Source of the DNA: Pseudomonadota bacterium
GTDB lineage: Bacteria > Myxococcota_A > UBA796 > SXON01
Assembly (NCBI GenBank): GCA_030684355.1
Contig: JAUXTN010000150.1
Span: 1 to 53,136, forward strand
DNA: 53,136 nt
Reading direction: 5' to 3'
Shown here: piece by piece, positions 18,076 to 26,570 of the stretch
Layout: each line of letters begins with the position of its first letter
How positions within the stretch are numbered: position 1 is the first letter of the stretch
Program-made: the position numbers and the translations under genes
The notes under the pieces: generated by a model
The model's database searches: none
Seen by the model: only the letters and a program-made list of their open reading frames with translations
What the model was told of the DNA's origin: nothing

Positions 18076-19254
18076 ATGCGCCCCCACCGCCTCGTCGTCG
18101 TCGCCTGTCTGCCCATCGCGGCCATCGGGATCGCGCTCGCGCGCGGCAAGAAGGGCCAGGAGGTGCCACCCCCGCCGCCCCAGGTCGACATCAGCGCGCC
18201 GGTCGAACCCGTGGCGCCGCCCGCGCCGGCGGCTCCGCCGTTGTTCGAGGGGGGCCTGCCAGTCACGATCGCGGCGCTCCCCAACGGGCTGCCGTCGCTC
18301 TCCGCGCAGGGGTGCAACGCGTGCCACTGGGCCGCGCACGACACGTGGTCGGGCTCCGCGCACGCGAAGGCGTGGTCGGACGAGGTGTTCCAGACCGCGC
18401 TCAAGAGCGCGGGCAACTCGACCGCGTGTGTCAGTTGTCACCTCCCGCTCACAACCCAGCACGACACCCTCGCGGCCGGCTACATCGACGGGGACCTCAC
18501 GCGGCCCCGCCTGGAGGCCAACCCCTCGTTCGACCTCACGTTGCGCGGCGAAGGGGTCACGTGCGCGGCGTGCCACGTCCGGGGGGACACCGTGATCGGC
18601 CCGCGCCCGTCGACGGACGCGCCGCACCCCGTCGCGGTCAGCGCCGAGCTGTCGGATCCCGCGATGTGCGCCACGTGTCACCAACTCTCGTGGCCGGACG
18701 GCGACCGCCCTTTCTATGACACCTACGGCGAGTGGAAGGGCTCGGCGTACGCCAAGGCCGGCGTAACCTGCCAGGACTGTCACATGGCGCCGACCGCCGG
18801 CGCGACGGTCCCCGGGAGCGACGGCACCCTCCCCTCCCACGCGCTGGGCGCGGATCCGCGGCGCGCCGTGTCCGCGCTCCTGTCGCTCCCCAAGGCCGCC
18901 GTGGTGCGCGGCCAGCCCGTCGAGGTGGGGCTCACGCTCCAGAACACGGGCGCGGGGCACGCGTTCCCCACCGGCAACCCGTGGAAGCAGTACCGCGTCG
19001 ACGTGGTGCTGCTCGACGCCGCGAACAAGGAGCTGGCGCCGGTGTTCTCGACCGTGCTCGCCCGCACCGTCGACCCCAAGCCCCCCTACAAGACCACCGC
19101 CGACACGCGCCTCGGGCCCGGCGCCCAGCGCAGCGTCACGCACACGTTCACGCCGGGCGTGAAGGGTGTGGCCGGCCGCGGCGCGGTCGAGGTGCGGCTG
19201 GTGCGCGACAAGCAGGTCATCGTGCTCCAGCGGGTGATGGTCGACGTGACGTGA
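18076..19254 (+). CDS. Pentaheme c-type cytochrome
   Basis: 392 residues. An N-terminal membrane segment or signal (about 6-22) and a Pro-rich linker (31-56) precede five CxxCH heme sites: C80NACH, C118VSCH, C163AACH, C198ATCH and C232QDCH. The spacing and the surrounding SGSAHAKAW...SCH and KGSAYAKAGVTCQDCHM resemble cytochrome c554-type multiheme proteins. Residues about 260-392 are a beta-sandwich-like domain without hemes (GQPVEVGLTLQNTGAGHAFPTGNPWKQYRV). The protein is probably periplasmic and carries electrons or reduces a small substrate; the substrate cannot be told. It is followed by an MFS gene with a 4-nt overlap. Confidence 0.9.
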   Translation: MRPHRLVVVACLPIAAIGIALARGKKGQEVPPPPPQVDISAPVEPVAPPAPAAPPLFEGGLPVTIAALPNGLPSLSAQGCNACHWAAHDTWSGSAHAKAWSDEVFQTALKSAGNSTACVSCHLPLTTQHDTLAAGYIDGDLTRPRLEANPSFDLTLRGEGVTCAACHVRGDTVIGPRPSTDAPHPVAVSAELSDPAMCATCHQLSWPDGDRPFYDTYGEWKGSAYAKAGVTCQDCHMAPTAGATVPGSDGTLPSHALGADPRRAVSALLSLPKAAVVRGQPVEVGLTLQNTGAGHAFPTGNPWKQYRVDVVLLDAANKELAPVFSTVLARTVDPKPPYKTTADTRLGPGAQRSVTHTFTPGVKGVAGRGAVEVRLVRDKQVIVLQRVMVDVT

Positions 19255-20492
19255 GCGGGTCCGGGGTCGCCTCCACCGCGGGGAACGTCGCGTTCCAGAG
19301 CCCCGCGTTCCGCCGCTTCCAGGTGGTCCGGCTCCTCGGCATCCTCGGCCTGCAGATGCAGGGCGTGGCCGTCGGCTGGCAGGTCTACGACCTCACCGGT
19401 CGCCCCCTCGACCTCGGCCTCGTGGGCCTCGTCCAGTTCGTGCCGGCCATGCTGCTCTGGCCCATCACCGGCTCCGTGGTGGACCGGGTCGACCGCCGCC
19501 TCATCGTGATGGGGACGTTGTTCGGGTTCGCGCTCACGGGCGGGCTCCTCGCCACGTTCGCGACCGTCGGGATCGCGTCGTTGTGGCCCATCTACGGCAC
19601 ACTCGTCATCCTCGCGATCGCGCGGTCGTTCTCGGCGCCGGCGCAGCAGGCGCTGCTGCCCCAGTTGGTGCCACGCGAGCACTTCCCCAACGCGGTCACG
19701 TGGAGCTCGTCGCTCTTCCAACTCTCCGCCATCGCGGGGCCCGCGCTCGGCGGCGCCGTGTACGCCATCACCGGCGGGCCGCGCGGCGTCTACCTCACCG
19801 CCATGGTGCTCGTGCTGGCGGCCGCCGCCACGCTCACGACGGTGCGCCCGCGCGAAGCGGCGCTCTCCCGCGAGCGGCCCTCGTGGGCGCAGCTCTTCGA
19901 GGGGGTGCGCTACATCCGCGCGCGGCCCATCATCCTCGGGGCCATCTCCCTGGATCTCTTCGCGGTCCTCCTCGGCGGCGCGGTGGCGCTCCTCCCCATC
20001 TTCGCGAAGGACATCCTCCAGGTCGGCCCGGCTGGCCTCGGCATGTTGCGGGCGGCGCCGGCGGTGGGCGCGGCCGCGATGGCCATCCTCCTCTCCTTCC
20101 GACCCATCCGCGGCGGCGCGGGGCGCAAGCTCTTCACGAGCGTCGCCCTCTTCGGGCTCGCCACGATCGTGTTCGGGGCGTCGACCTCGTTCTGGCTCTC
20201 CGCCGCGGCGCTCGTGGTGGTGGGCGCGAGCGACGAGATGAGCGTCGTCATCCGCCAGACCGTCGTGCAGCTCGCCACCCCCGACGACAAGCGGGGGCGC
20301 GTGAGCGCGGTGAACTTCCTCTTCATCGGCATCTCCAACGAGATCGGCGAGCTCGAGTCGGGGGTGACCGCCCATTGGCTGGGCGCGCGACGGGCGGCGG
20401 TGCTGGGCGGTTGTGGCACGTTGTTGGTGGTGCTCTTCGCGAGTTGGTTGTCCCCCTCCCTCCGCAACGTCGATCGCCTCGAGGATGTGTGA
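19251..20492 (+). CDS. MFS transporter (MFS_3 / EntS-like)
   Basis: 413 residues. GTG 19251 overlaps the cytochrome stop codon (GTGA). About ten to twelve hydrophobic segments are visible. The N-terminal half reads like MFS_3 exporters: FQVVRLLGILGLQMQGVAVGWQVYDLTGRPLDLGLVG, then the loop 2-3 motif GSVVDRVDRRLIV. Further marks are FSAPAQQALLPQLVPREHFPNAV and PRGVYLTAMVL. Family members export small molecules such as enterobactin or drugs by proton antiport. The overlap with a pentaheme cytochrome gene is unusual and hints at coregulation, but the substrate is unknown. The protein ends shortly after a Trp-Leu-rich last helix; a hairpin follows the stop codon. Confidence 0.88.
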   Translation: MSGSGVASTAGNVAFQSPAFRRFQVVRLLGILGLQMQGVAVGWQVYDLTGRPLDLGLVGLVQFVPAMLLWPITGSVVDRVDRRLIVMGTLFGFALTGGLLATFATVGIASLWPIYGTLVILAIARSFSAPAQQALLPQLVPREHFPNAVTWSSSLFQLSAIAGPALGGAVYAITGGPRGVYLTAMVLVLAAAATLTTVRPREAALSRERPSWAQLFEGVRYIRARPIILGAISLDLFAVLLGGAVALLPIFAKDILQVGPAGLGMLRAAPAVGAAAMAILLSFRPIRGGAGRKLFTSVALFGLATIVFGASTSFWLSAAALVVVGASDEMSVVIRQTVVQLATPDDKRGRVSAVNFLFIGISNEIGELESGVTAHWLGARRAAVLGGCGTLLVVLFASWLSPSLRNVDRLEDV

Positions 20493-20526
20493 CACCCCAG
20501 GGAGCCGGGCGCCGCCCCTGGTGGTG
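20493..20526 (+). terminator. Hairpin directly after the MFS gene
   Basis: CACC-CCAGGG (20493-20502) pairs with CCCTGG-(T)-GGTG (20516-20526), a 10-bp stem with one bulged base and a GC-rich loop. It begins at the base after the stop codon. No T-run follows. Confidence 0.5.
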
Positions 20527-20540
20527 TTGCAGGAGATCCG

Positions 20541-20600
20541 GAGATCGTAAAAAATAGCCATTCAAGGTCCTTTTCTATTCCGGATCGGTGCTTTAGAGTG
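20541..20600 (+). promoter_or_regulatory. AT-rich probable promoter region
   Basis: An unusually AT-rich 60-bp segment (TCGTAAAAAATAG, then CCTTTTCTATTC) sits upstream of the FG-GAP lipoprotein gene at 20665. TTGCAG at 20527 and an A-rich hexamer near 20550 could be -35/-10 elements, but the match is weak. Confidence 0.3.
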
Positions 20601-20664
20601 AGGTCCGGAGCCTCCCCGAACTCCCGCATCCCCCCAAATAGGGCGTGCTCCGGCGGAGGTCCCC

Positions 20665-22626
20665 GTGTGCCCGAGGTCCATGCTGGTCCTGGCGCTCCTC
20701 TCCCCCGGTTGCCTCATCAACCAGCAGCTCTACGACGAGCGCTACGCGCTCTTTGTGGATGACGACGGCGACGGCTGGATCGAAGCCGACGGAGACTGCG
20801 ACGATGCCGACCCGTCGGTCCACCCCGCCAACGCCGACCCGTGCGACGGCGTCGACGGCGACTGCGACGGCGTGGTGGACGAGGACATCGACTGGACCTG
20901 GTACCGGGACGCCGACCACGACGGCTACGGGGACCCCGCGGACGCCCTCCAACTCTGCGCCGCCCCGGCCGAGTGGGTGGCGGTCGGCGAGGACTGCGAC
21001 GACACCGACCCCAACGTGTACCTGGGCGCCCCCGAGCGCTGCGACCTCGTGGACGACGACTGTGACGGTGCGATCGACGAGGGGTTCACCGCCTACCCGA
21101 GCTACCCGGACCTCGACGGGGACACCTACGGCGATGCGGCCGGCGCCGTGTACACCTGCGTCCTGCCGGCCGGCTACGTCGACCGCGCCGACGACTGCGA
21201 CGACACCGATGGCTCGGCCCATCCCGGGGCGGGCGAGGAGTGTGGCGACGGCGTGGACAACGACTGCGACGGGACCGCCACCGGCTGCTCCTGGGCAGGG
21301 CCGTCCGACACGTCGGGTGCGCCGGCGCGGCTCGTGGGGACCGGCGGTGACGCGGGCGCGGGCGGCCGGATCGTCACCGGGGACATCGACCTGGACGGGT
21401 ACGACGACGTGTTCATCGGCTCCGCGAGCGGCACGGGCGCGTGGCTCTGGCGCGGGGACACGCGGGTCCTGGGCGAGCAGTACCTCGCGGCGGACGCCGC
21501 CACGAGCCTCACGGGGACGAGCATGGGCGAGAGCTTCGTCTTCGGCGGGAGCGTCGCCTTGTGCGACTTCGACGACGACGGTGTCCCCGACCTCGTCACC
21601 ACCGGCTACGACCCGGGCGGGCTCTCCCAGGTCTTCGTGTTCGACGGCCGCCTTCGTTCCACGATCGACGCCGAGGACGTGACCTACTCCGCGATGCTCC
21701 TCGGCGACCTCGCGGATGCCACGCTGGCCTGCCGCGACCTGGATGGCGACGGCGTGGCCGACATCGTCGTCGGGATGCCCGGGTACGACGACGGCAGCGC
21801 CGAGAACGTCGGCGCCATCGAGGTGCTCTACGGCGCGACCGAGTCCGGCGGGATGGCGCGCGCCGAGTTCGACGCGGCCCGCTCCGAGGTCGTCGGGATC
21901 GCCGCGAGCCAGGCCGTCGGCGCCTCGATCGCGACCATCGACCTCTACGCGGACGGCGACCCCGACCTGCTCGCCGGCCTCGCGAACGCGGGCGCGCCGG
22001 ATGCCGGCCTCGCCTGGCTCGTCGAGGGCCCCGTCCCCGAGGAGAGCACGATGTCGGGCACGCGCACGATGGTGTGCGGGCGAGCGGGCGCGGGGATCGG
22101 GGTCGTCGCGGCCGGCGACCTCACCGGCGATGGCTACGACGACGTGGCGCTCGGCGCGCCCGACGACTCCAGCTTCGGCACGGGTACGGGCGCCGTCTAC
22201 ATCGTGTCCGGCGAGCACTTCCTGGCCGGGGAGATCGGCGCCATCGACCTCTGCGACGAGGCGGACGCCATCGTCAACGGCACCGTCTCGGGCATGGGCT
22301 TCGGCTCCTCGGTCCTCCTCTCGCCGGCCGCGGGGCCGGACCCCGCGCGCCTGGTCGTCGGCGCGCCGTTCGACGACAGCGGTGGCACGGACGCGGGCGC
22401 CGTCTACCTGTGGAGCGGCATGCCGCTGGCAGGGCGGGCGGACTCGGACTCCGCGCTGGCGAGCTGGCGCGGGGCCGATGCCGGAGACGGCGTCGGCGCG
22501 GCGCTCGGCCTGGACGCGGACATCGACGCCGACGGCCTGCTCGACCTGCTCCTCGGCGCCCCCGGTCACGACGGCGCCGAGGACGGGGTGGGCGCTGTCC
22601 ACGTCTACTATGGGTCCGGGCTCTGA
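20665..22626 (+). CDS. Lipoprotein with MopE repeats and FG-GAP propeller
   Basis: 653 residues. GTG 20665 has GGAGG 5 nt upstream (20655-20659); ATG 20680 would lose the positive n-region. The signal is MCPRSMLVLALLSPGC with the lipobox Cys at residue 16. Residues about 31-208 hold four MopE-type repeats (DDDGDGW, DCDDADPSVHP, DGDCDGVVDED, and two blocks with a W/Y-rich insert). Residues about 222-652 hold seven FG-GAP-like repeats (GDIDLDGYDDV, CRDLDGDGVADIVVG, GDLTGDGYDDVALG, DADIDADGLLDLLLG). It has the same architecture as the gene at 5531 but without the Ig-like domain. It is presumably a Ca2+-stabilised surface protein of unknown ligand. Confidence 0.85.
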   Translation: MCPRSMLVLALLSPGCLINQQLYDERYALFVDDDGDGWIEADGDCDDADPSVHPANADPCDGVDGDCDGVVDEDIDWTWYRDADHDGYGDPADALQLCAAPAEWVAVGEDCDDTDPNVYLGAPERCDLVDDDCDGAIDEGFTAYPSYPDLDGDTYGDAAGAVYTCVLPAGYVDRADDCDDTDGSAHPGAGEECGDGVDNDCDGTATGCSWAGPSDTSGAPARLVGTGGDAGAGGRIVTGDIDLDGYDDVFIGSASGTGAWLWRGDTRVLGEQYLAADAATSLTGTSMGESFVFGGSVALCDFDDDGVPDLVTTGYDPGGLSQVFVFDGRLRSTIDAEDVTYSAMLLGDLADATLACRDLDGDGVADIVVGMPGYDDGSAENVGAIEVLYGATESGGMARAEFDAARSEVVGIAASQAVGASIATIDLYADGDPDLLAGLANAGAPDAGLAWLVEGPVPEESTMSGTRTMVCGRAGAGIGVVAAGDLTGDGYDDVALGAPDDSSFGTGTGAVYIVSGEHFLAGEIGAIDLCDEADAIVNGTVSGMGFGSSVLLSPAAGPDPARLVVGAPFDDSGGTDAGAVYLWSGMPLAGRADSDSALASWRGADAGDGVGAALGLDADIDADGLLDLLLGAPGHDGAEDGVGAVHVYYGSGL

Positions 22627-22802
22627 AGCACCGGTGAGCGCAGCGAGCACCCGCCCGTGCTGGGAGCGGCGGTCTACCGCGCGCGCGCGCCGATCGGGGC
22701 CGGCGTGACGCGCCCCACCGCGTTGCCCGGTCGACGCCGGCTCGTGTCAGCCGGGTGTGTACCGATTTCCTGGTGCCGCATGGCGGCAAGGAGGAGGTCG
22801 CG

Positions 22803-23495
22803 ATGACAAAGTATTGGATCCTGGGGTTGGTCCTGGCGGTGGGGTGCCTTCCCGAGCGCGAGGAGCGTGTCGAGGGGGAGCCCGGAGGGGTGACACCCGA
22901 GGGTACGGCGCCGGAGCGGACGGGCACCGATGACGCCACGGGGCGCCAGGGCACGGATGACGCTACCGGCACCTACGGGACCGACGGCACCACCGGAGCG
23001 CCCGGAACGGCCGCCCCCGGGACGATGCCGGGTGCCACCCAGCCCCGCGCCGGACAGGAGTCCGCGGCGCAGGTGTTGACCGACCTGCATCAGCAGTACA
23101 TCCACGAGCTCGCGCTCGCGGGCCTGGCGCAGGAGAAGGCGACCGACCCGAACATCAAGTCCTACGCGGACCGGATCACCCAGGAGCGGACGCAGGCCGA
23201 CACCGACCTCACCAAGCTGGTGAACAGCAAGGGGATGAGCTGGGCCCAGGCCGACACCACCCGGTACGCGACGCAGACGGCGACCATCGAGCGCCTCCGT
23301 GGGCTCACCGGCACCGACTTCGAGCAGGCCTACGTCGCCGAGGTGCTCGACGCCGGCGACAAGACGGTGGCGATCGTGGAGCAGCTCACGGCCGTCGAGG
23401 ACCAGGACGTGAAGGACTACATCGATCGGATCCACCCGATCGTGCTCCAGCAGCGTGACGCTGCCCGCCAGCTGAAGGTGAAGACGGGCACGTAG
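22803..23495 (+). CDS. DUF4142 lipoprotein
   Basis: 230 residues. ATG 22803 follows a near-perfect Shine-Dalgarno tract (AAGGAGGAGGT at 22788-22798). The signal MTKYWILGLVLAVGC has lipobox Cys at 15. Residues about 18-85 are a low-complexity Thr/Gly/Pro/Asp linker. Residues about 95-230 are a DUF4142-type four-helix, ferritin-like domain (LTDLHQQYIHELALAGLAQEKATDPNIKSYADRI, then AYVAEVLDAGDKTVAIVEQL). No metal-ligand set can be confirmed by eye. Family members are secreted or outer-membrane proteins of unknown function, often induced by stress. The strong ribosome site suggests high expression. It converges with the C-type lectin gene, leaving only 5 bp between them. Confidence 0.85.
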   Translation: MTKYWILGLVLAVGCLPEREERVEGEPGGVTPEGTAPERTGTDDATGRQGTDDATGTYGTDGTTGAPGTAAPGTMPGATQPRAGQESAAQVLTDLHQQYIHELALAGLAQEKATDPNIKSYADRITQERTQADTDLTKLVNSKGMSWAQADTTRYATQTATIERLRGLTGTDFEQAYVAEVLDAGDKTVAIVEQLTAVEDQDVKDYIDRIHPIVLQQRDAARQLKVKTGT

Positions 23496-23504
23496 CGGCG
23501 CTAC
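23492..23504. terminator. Small inverted repeat carrying both stop codons of convergent genes
   Basis: GTAGC-ggc-GCTAC. The TAG stop of the DUF4142 gene and the TAG stop of the opposite gene lie in the two arms. The stem is only 5 bp, so termination by this element alone is doubtful. Confidence 0.3.
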
Positions 23505-26431
23505 GAGCGGCGGCGTCTCCGGGAGGCGAGCGCCGCCGCCACCGCCAACGCGAGCGTTCCGGGGCCCCCGGGGGCCCCGACGCATCCGCACGGCTCGGTG
23601 TCCAGGGGCGGGGCGGCGGTGTCCCCGGCCCCGGTGTCGTCCTCGGCGGGCCCGCGCGGGGGCGCGCACTCGTCGGGGTCGACGAACGCGAGGAGGCCGT
23701 CCACGTCGGTGTCCGAGACCCCGTCCGTCTCGAAGCCGTCGATGCAGCCATCGTCGTCGGAGTCCTCGTCCAGGTGGTTGGGGAAGCCGTCCCCGTCGGC
23801 GTCGGGCGCCACATCTTCAACAGGTGCCGCGTCGGCGGCGGCCTCCAGCGCGGTGGGGAGCCCGTCCCCGTCGTCGTCCGGGTCCTCCACGTTCAGGATG
23901 CCGTCCCGGTCGGTGTCGAGCAGGGCGTCCTCGCCGTCGGGCACGCTGTCGTCGTCCGTGTCGAGGTCGAGGTGGTCGGCCAGGCCGTCGCGGTCGATGT
24001 CCTCGGGCCAGGGGGCCGCGCGCGCGAGGTCGGGCTCCCCGATCTCGGCGCGGGTGGTCAGGCGGTCCCCGTCGTCGTCGGCGTCGAGGGGATCGATGTC
24101 GCCGTCGCCGTCGGTGTCGGGCACGTCGCTCGCGTCGGGCACCTCGAGGCCGTCCAGGAGGCCGTCGCCGTCGCTGTCGGCGTCCTCCGGATCGGTCCCG
24201 ATCCGGTCCTCCACGTCGCTCGCGAGGCCGTCGCCGTCCGGATCGTAGAACTCCGTCGCCCCGTCGCAGTCGTCGTCGCGACCGTTGTCCCGCTCGGGCG
24301 CCCCGGGAAACACGTCGCTGTCCGTGTCGTCACAGTCGGTCGACCAATCGGAGGCCCCCGCCACGGGATCACACGCCCCGACCGGCGCGGTGATGTCCCC
24401 GTACCCGTCCCCGTCGGCGTCGGCCCAGTAGCCGCCGTACGACGCGGGGTCGACGGTCGGATCGGCGTCGTCCGCGAGGCCGTCGCAGTCCTCGTCGGTG
24501 TCCGCGGCGTCACACACCTCGACCGCGCTCGGGGAGACCGAGGCCGCGCTGTCGTCGCAGTCATCGGCGACCGCCGCCGTCCCGACCGGCGCGTCACACG
24601 CCTCGATCCGCAGCGTGGCGTCCCCGTGCCCATCCCCGTCCCCGTCGGTGTACCAGGCCACCGGCTCGCAGCCCGCCTCACAAACGAAGGCGAGGCTCTG
24701 GGTGACACAGCTCTTGTCGTTCCACCCGCCGCCGCCGTCGTCCGCCCACGCGCCGCAGTCCTCGGCGCCCGCGTAGTCGTTGGGCTCCCCGGGGCGCCAG
24801 TTCGTGTACGAGGCCGGGCTCCCGCCGTCCCACGTGTAGACGCCCTCGGTGTCGGCGTCGTGGAGCCCCATCCACCAGCCGGTCGCGGGGTCGGCGGCCT
24901 CGGCCTCGGCCCAGAGCCAGGCGTCCTCGGCGGCGTCCCGCACGTCGACGAGGTGGTAGCCGTAGGCGGCGCACGCGGCCTGGGCAGTCACCCAATCGGT
25001 CCGCGTGGTCAGGAACAGGTAGGTGTGGTCGTCGTAGGTGGCAACCGGCACGGGGCACACGTCGGTGCCGGAGGCGTCGCTGTCCACGCCGCCGTCGCAG
25101 TCGTTGTCGGCGCCGTCACACGCCTCGTCCGCGCCGGGGAACGTGGTGGCGTCGGTGTCGTCGCAGTCCACGCCGCCGTGGGCGAGGTCGTCCACGCCGT
25201 CGGCGTCCGCGTCGTCGTCGGAGCCGCCCGAGCAGTCCCCGTCCACGCCGTCGTACCAGGCCTCGACCGCGCCGGGGAACACGGCCCCGTCGGTGTCGTC
25301 GCAGTCGTCCCCCACGACCGCGTACCCGGACGGCGCGCCGCAGTCCTCGTAGGGCGCCGTGGCGTCTCCGTGGCCGTCCCCGTCGGTGTCCAGGTACCAG
25401 GTGCAGCCATCGGCGCCGTCGCAGTCCTGGTCGATGCCGTCCGCGGGGCGATCCGGCGCGCCCGGCAGGATCGTGGCATCGCCGTCGTCGCAGTCGGCGC
25501 CGTCCGCCACGTAGCCCGCGGGCGCCGTGCAGCTCGCGGTCGCGACGCCCGCCCCCGCGCCGTCTCCGTCCACATCGGCGTACCAGTCGCCGAGCGACGC
25601 CGCGCTGACGCTCGCGTCCGCGTCGTCGACGAGGCCGTCGCAGTCCTCGTCCCCGCCCCCACACACCTCGACCTCGTCGGGTGACACACTTGGGTCACCG
25701 TCGTCGCAGTCCGTCGCGTCCGCCACCGTCCCCGCGGGTGCGGTGCAGGCGCGGGTCAGCGCGTCGGCGTCCCCGAAACCGTCCCCGTCGACGTCGTCGT
25801 GCCACTCCGACCACAGGCAGCCGGCCTCACACACGTACGGGAGCGTGGTGGTGCAGCCCTTGTCGTTCCAGGCCCCGGAGCCGTTGTCCGCGAAGAGCCC
25901 GCAGTCCTCGGCGCCGCCGTAGTCGTTGGGCTCGGCCGCGCGCCAGTCCGTGTACGTCGACGTGGCGCCGCCATCCCAGGCCCAGGAGCCCTCGACGCCG
26001 CGGTCGTTCCCGCCGTGCCACCAGCCCCAGTCGGGATCGAGGGCCTCCGCCACGCCCCAGATCCACGCGCCCTCGGCCGCGCTCTCCACGTCCGCGAGGT
26101 GGTAGCCCCACGACGCGCACGCCGCCTGCGCGTCCGCCCAGGTCGAGCGGGTCTCGCAGTAGAGGAACGCGTGGTCGCCGTCGGTGTCGTCGGTGCACGC
26201 GCACGCGTTGTCGTCCACGACGCCGTCGCAGTCGTCGTCGCCGGCGTTGCACACCTCCGCGGCGCCGGTGAACACGGCGCTGTCGGTGTCATCGCAGTCG
26301 GTGGCGTCGGGATCGCCGTCGCCGTCGCTGTCGGCAGTCTTGGGTGCAGCGAGGCCGGAGCCGGGCGGAACCGCGGCGTCGTCCGTGCAGGCGGCGAGGG
26401 AGAGCAGGGCGATCGCGGCGTAGAGGCGCAT
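23501..26431 (-). CDS. Surface protein with two C-type lectin domains, MopE and TSP3-like repeats, MYXO-CTERM tail
   Basis: 976 residues. ATG 26431 gives signal MRLYAAIALLSLAAC (lipobox Cys 15); upstream codons are low-complexity shadow sequence. MopE-type repeats occur at about 33-80. The first C-type lectin domain (about 88-205) contains EPN (167-169), WND (188-190) and flanking Cys. Four more MopE-type blocks follow (about 212-455). The second lectin domain (about 467-588) has EPN (549-551) and WND (570-572). More MopE blocks (590-725), then thrombospondin type-3-like Ca2+ repeats (about 729-921; DPDGDGLASDVED, DADSDGDGLLDG). The C-terminus (about 948-976) is PCGCVGAPGG, a hydrophobic segment and RRRRR. 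EPN plus WND is the Ca2+-dependent mannose-type sugar site of animal lectins. Carrying both a lipobox and a C-terminal sorting tail is odd. Confidence 0.9.
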   Translation of the reverse strand: MRLYAAIALLSLAACTDDAAVPPGSGLAAPKTADSDGDGDPDATDCDDTDSAVFTGAAEVCNAGDDDCDGVVDDNACACTDDTDGDHAFLYCETRSTWADAQAACASWGYHLADVESAAEGAWIWGVAEALDPDWGWWHGGNDRGVEGSWAWDGGATSTYTDWRAAEPNDYGGAEDCGLFADNGSGAWNDKGCTTTLPYVCEAGCLWSEWHDDVDGDGFGDADALTRACTAPAGTVADATDCDDGDPSVSPDEVEVCGGGDEDCDGLVDDADASVSAASLGDWYADVDGDGAGAGVATASCTAPAGYVADGADCDDGDATILPGAPDRPADGIDQDCDGADGCTWYLDTDGDGHGDATAPYEDCGAPSGYAVVGDDCDDTDGAVFPGAVEAWYDGVDGDCSGGSDDDADADGVDDLAHGGVDCDDTDATTFPGADEACDGADNDCDGGVDSDASGTDVCPVPVATYDDHTYLFLTTRTDWVTAQAACAAYGYHLVDVRDAAEDAWLWAEAEAADPATGWWMGLHDADTEGVYTWDGGSPASYTNWRPGEPNDYAGAEDCGAWADDGGGGWNDKSCVTQSLAFVCEAGCEPVAWYTDGDGDGHGDATLRIEACDAPVGTAAVADDCDDSAASVSPSAVEVCDAADTDEDCDGLADDADPTVDPASYGGYWADADGDGYGDITAPVGACDPVAGASDWSTDCDDTDSDVFPGAPERDNGRDDDCDGATEFYDPDGDGLASDVEDRIGTDPEDADSDGDGLLDGLEVPDASDVPDTDGDGDIDPLDADDDGDRLTTRAEIGEPDLARAAPWPEDIDRDGLADHLDLDTDDDSVPDGEDALLDTDRDGILNVEDPDDDGDGLPTALEAAADAAPVEDVAPDADGDGFPNHLDEDSDDDGCIDGFETDGVSDTDVDGLLAFVDPDECAPPRGPAEDDTGAGDTAAPPLDTEPCGCVGAPGGPGTLALAVAAALASRRRRRS

Positions 26432-26570
26432 GGCGCCCCATCGTAGCCGACGGTCCGCTCGTTCGGGCGGCGGGCCGTTCAACCCGGCGGGGTGTCCCCG
26501 GGATAGGGACGGTGATGCGCCACCTGTACGTGACGTCCAACGGCGCGGCCTTCTGGGACGGGTCGATCTC

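Noticed and set aside
15424..19143. A 1239-codon open frame on the minus strand
   Set aside because: It is antisense to the Slt and cytochrome genes, with no motif and a biased composition.
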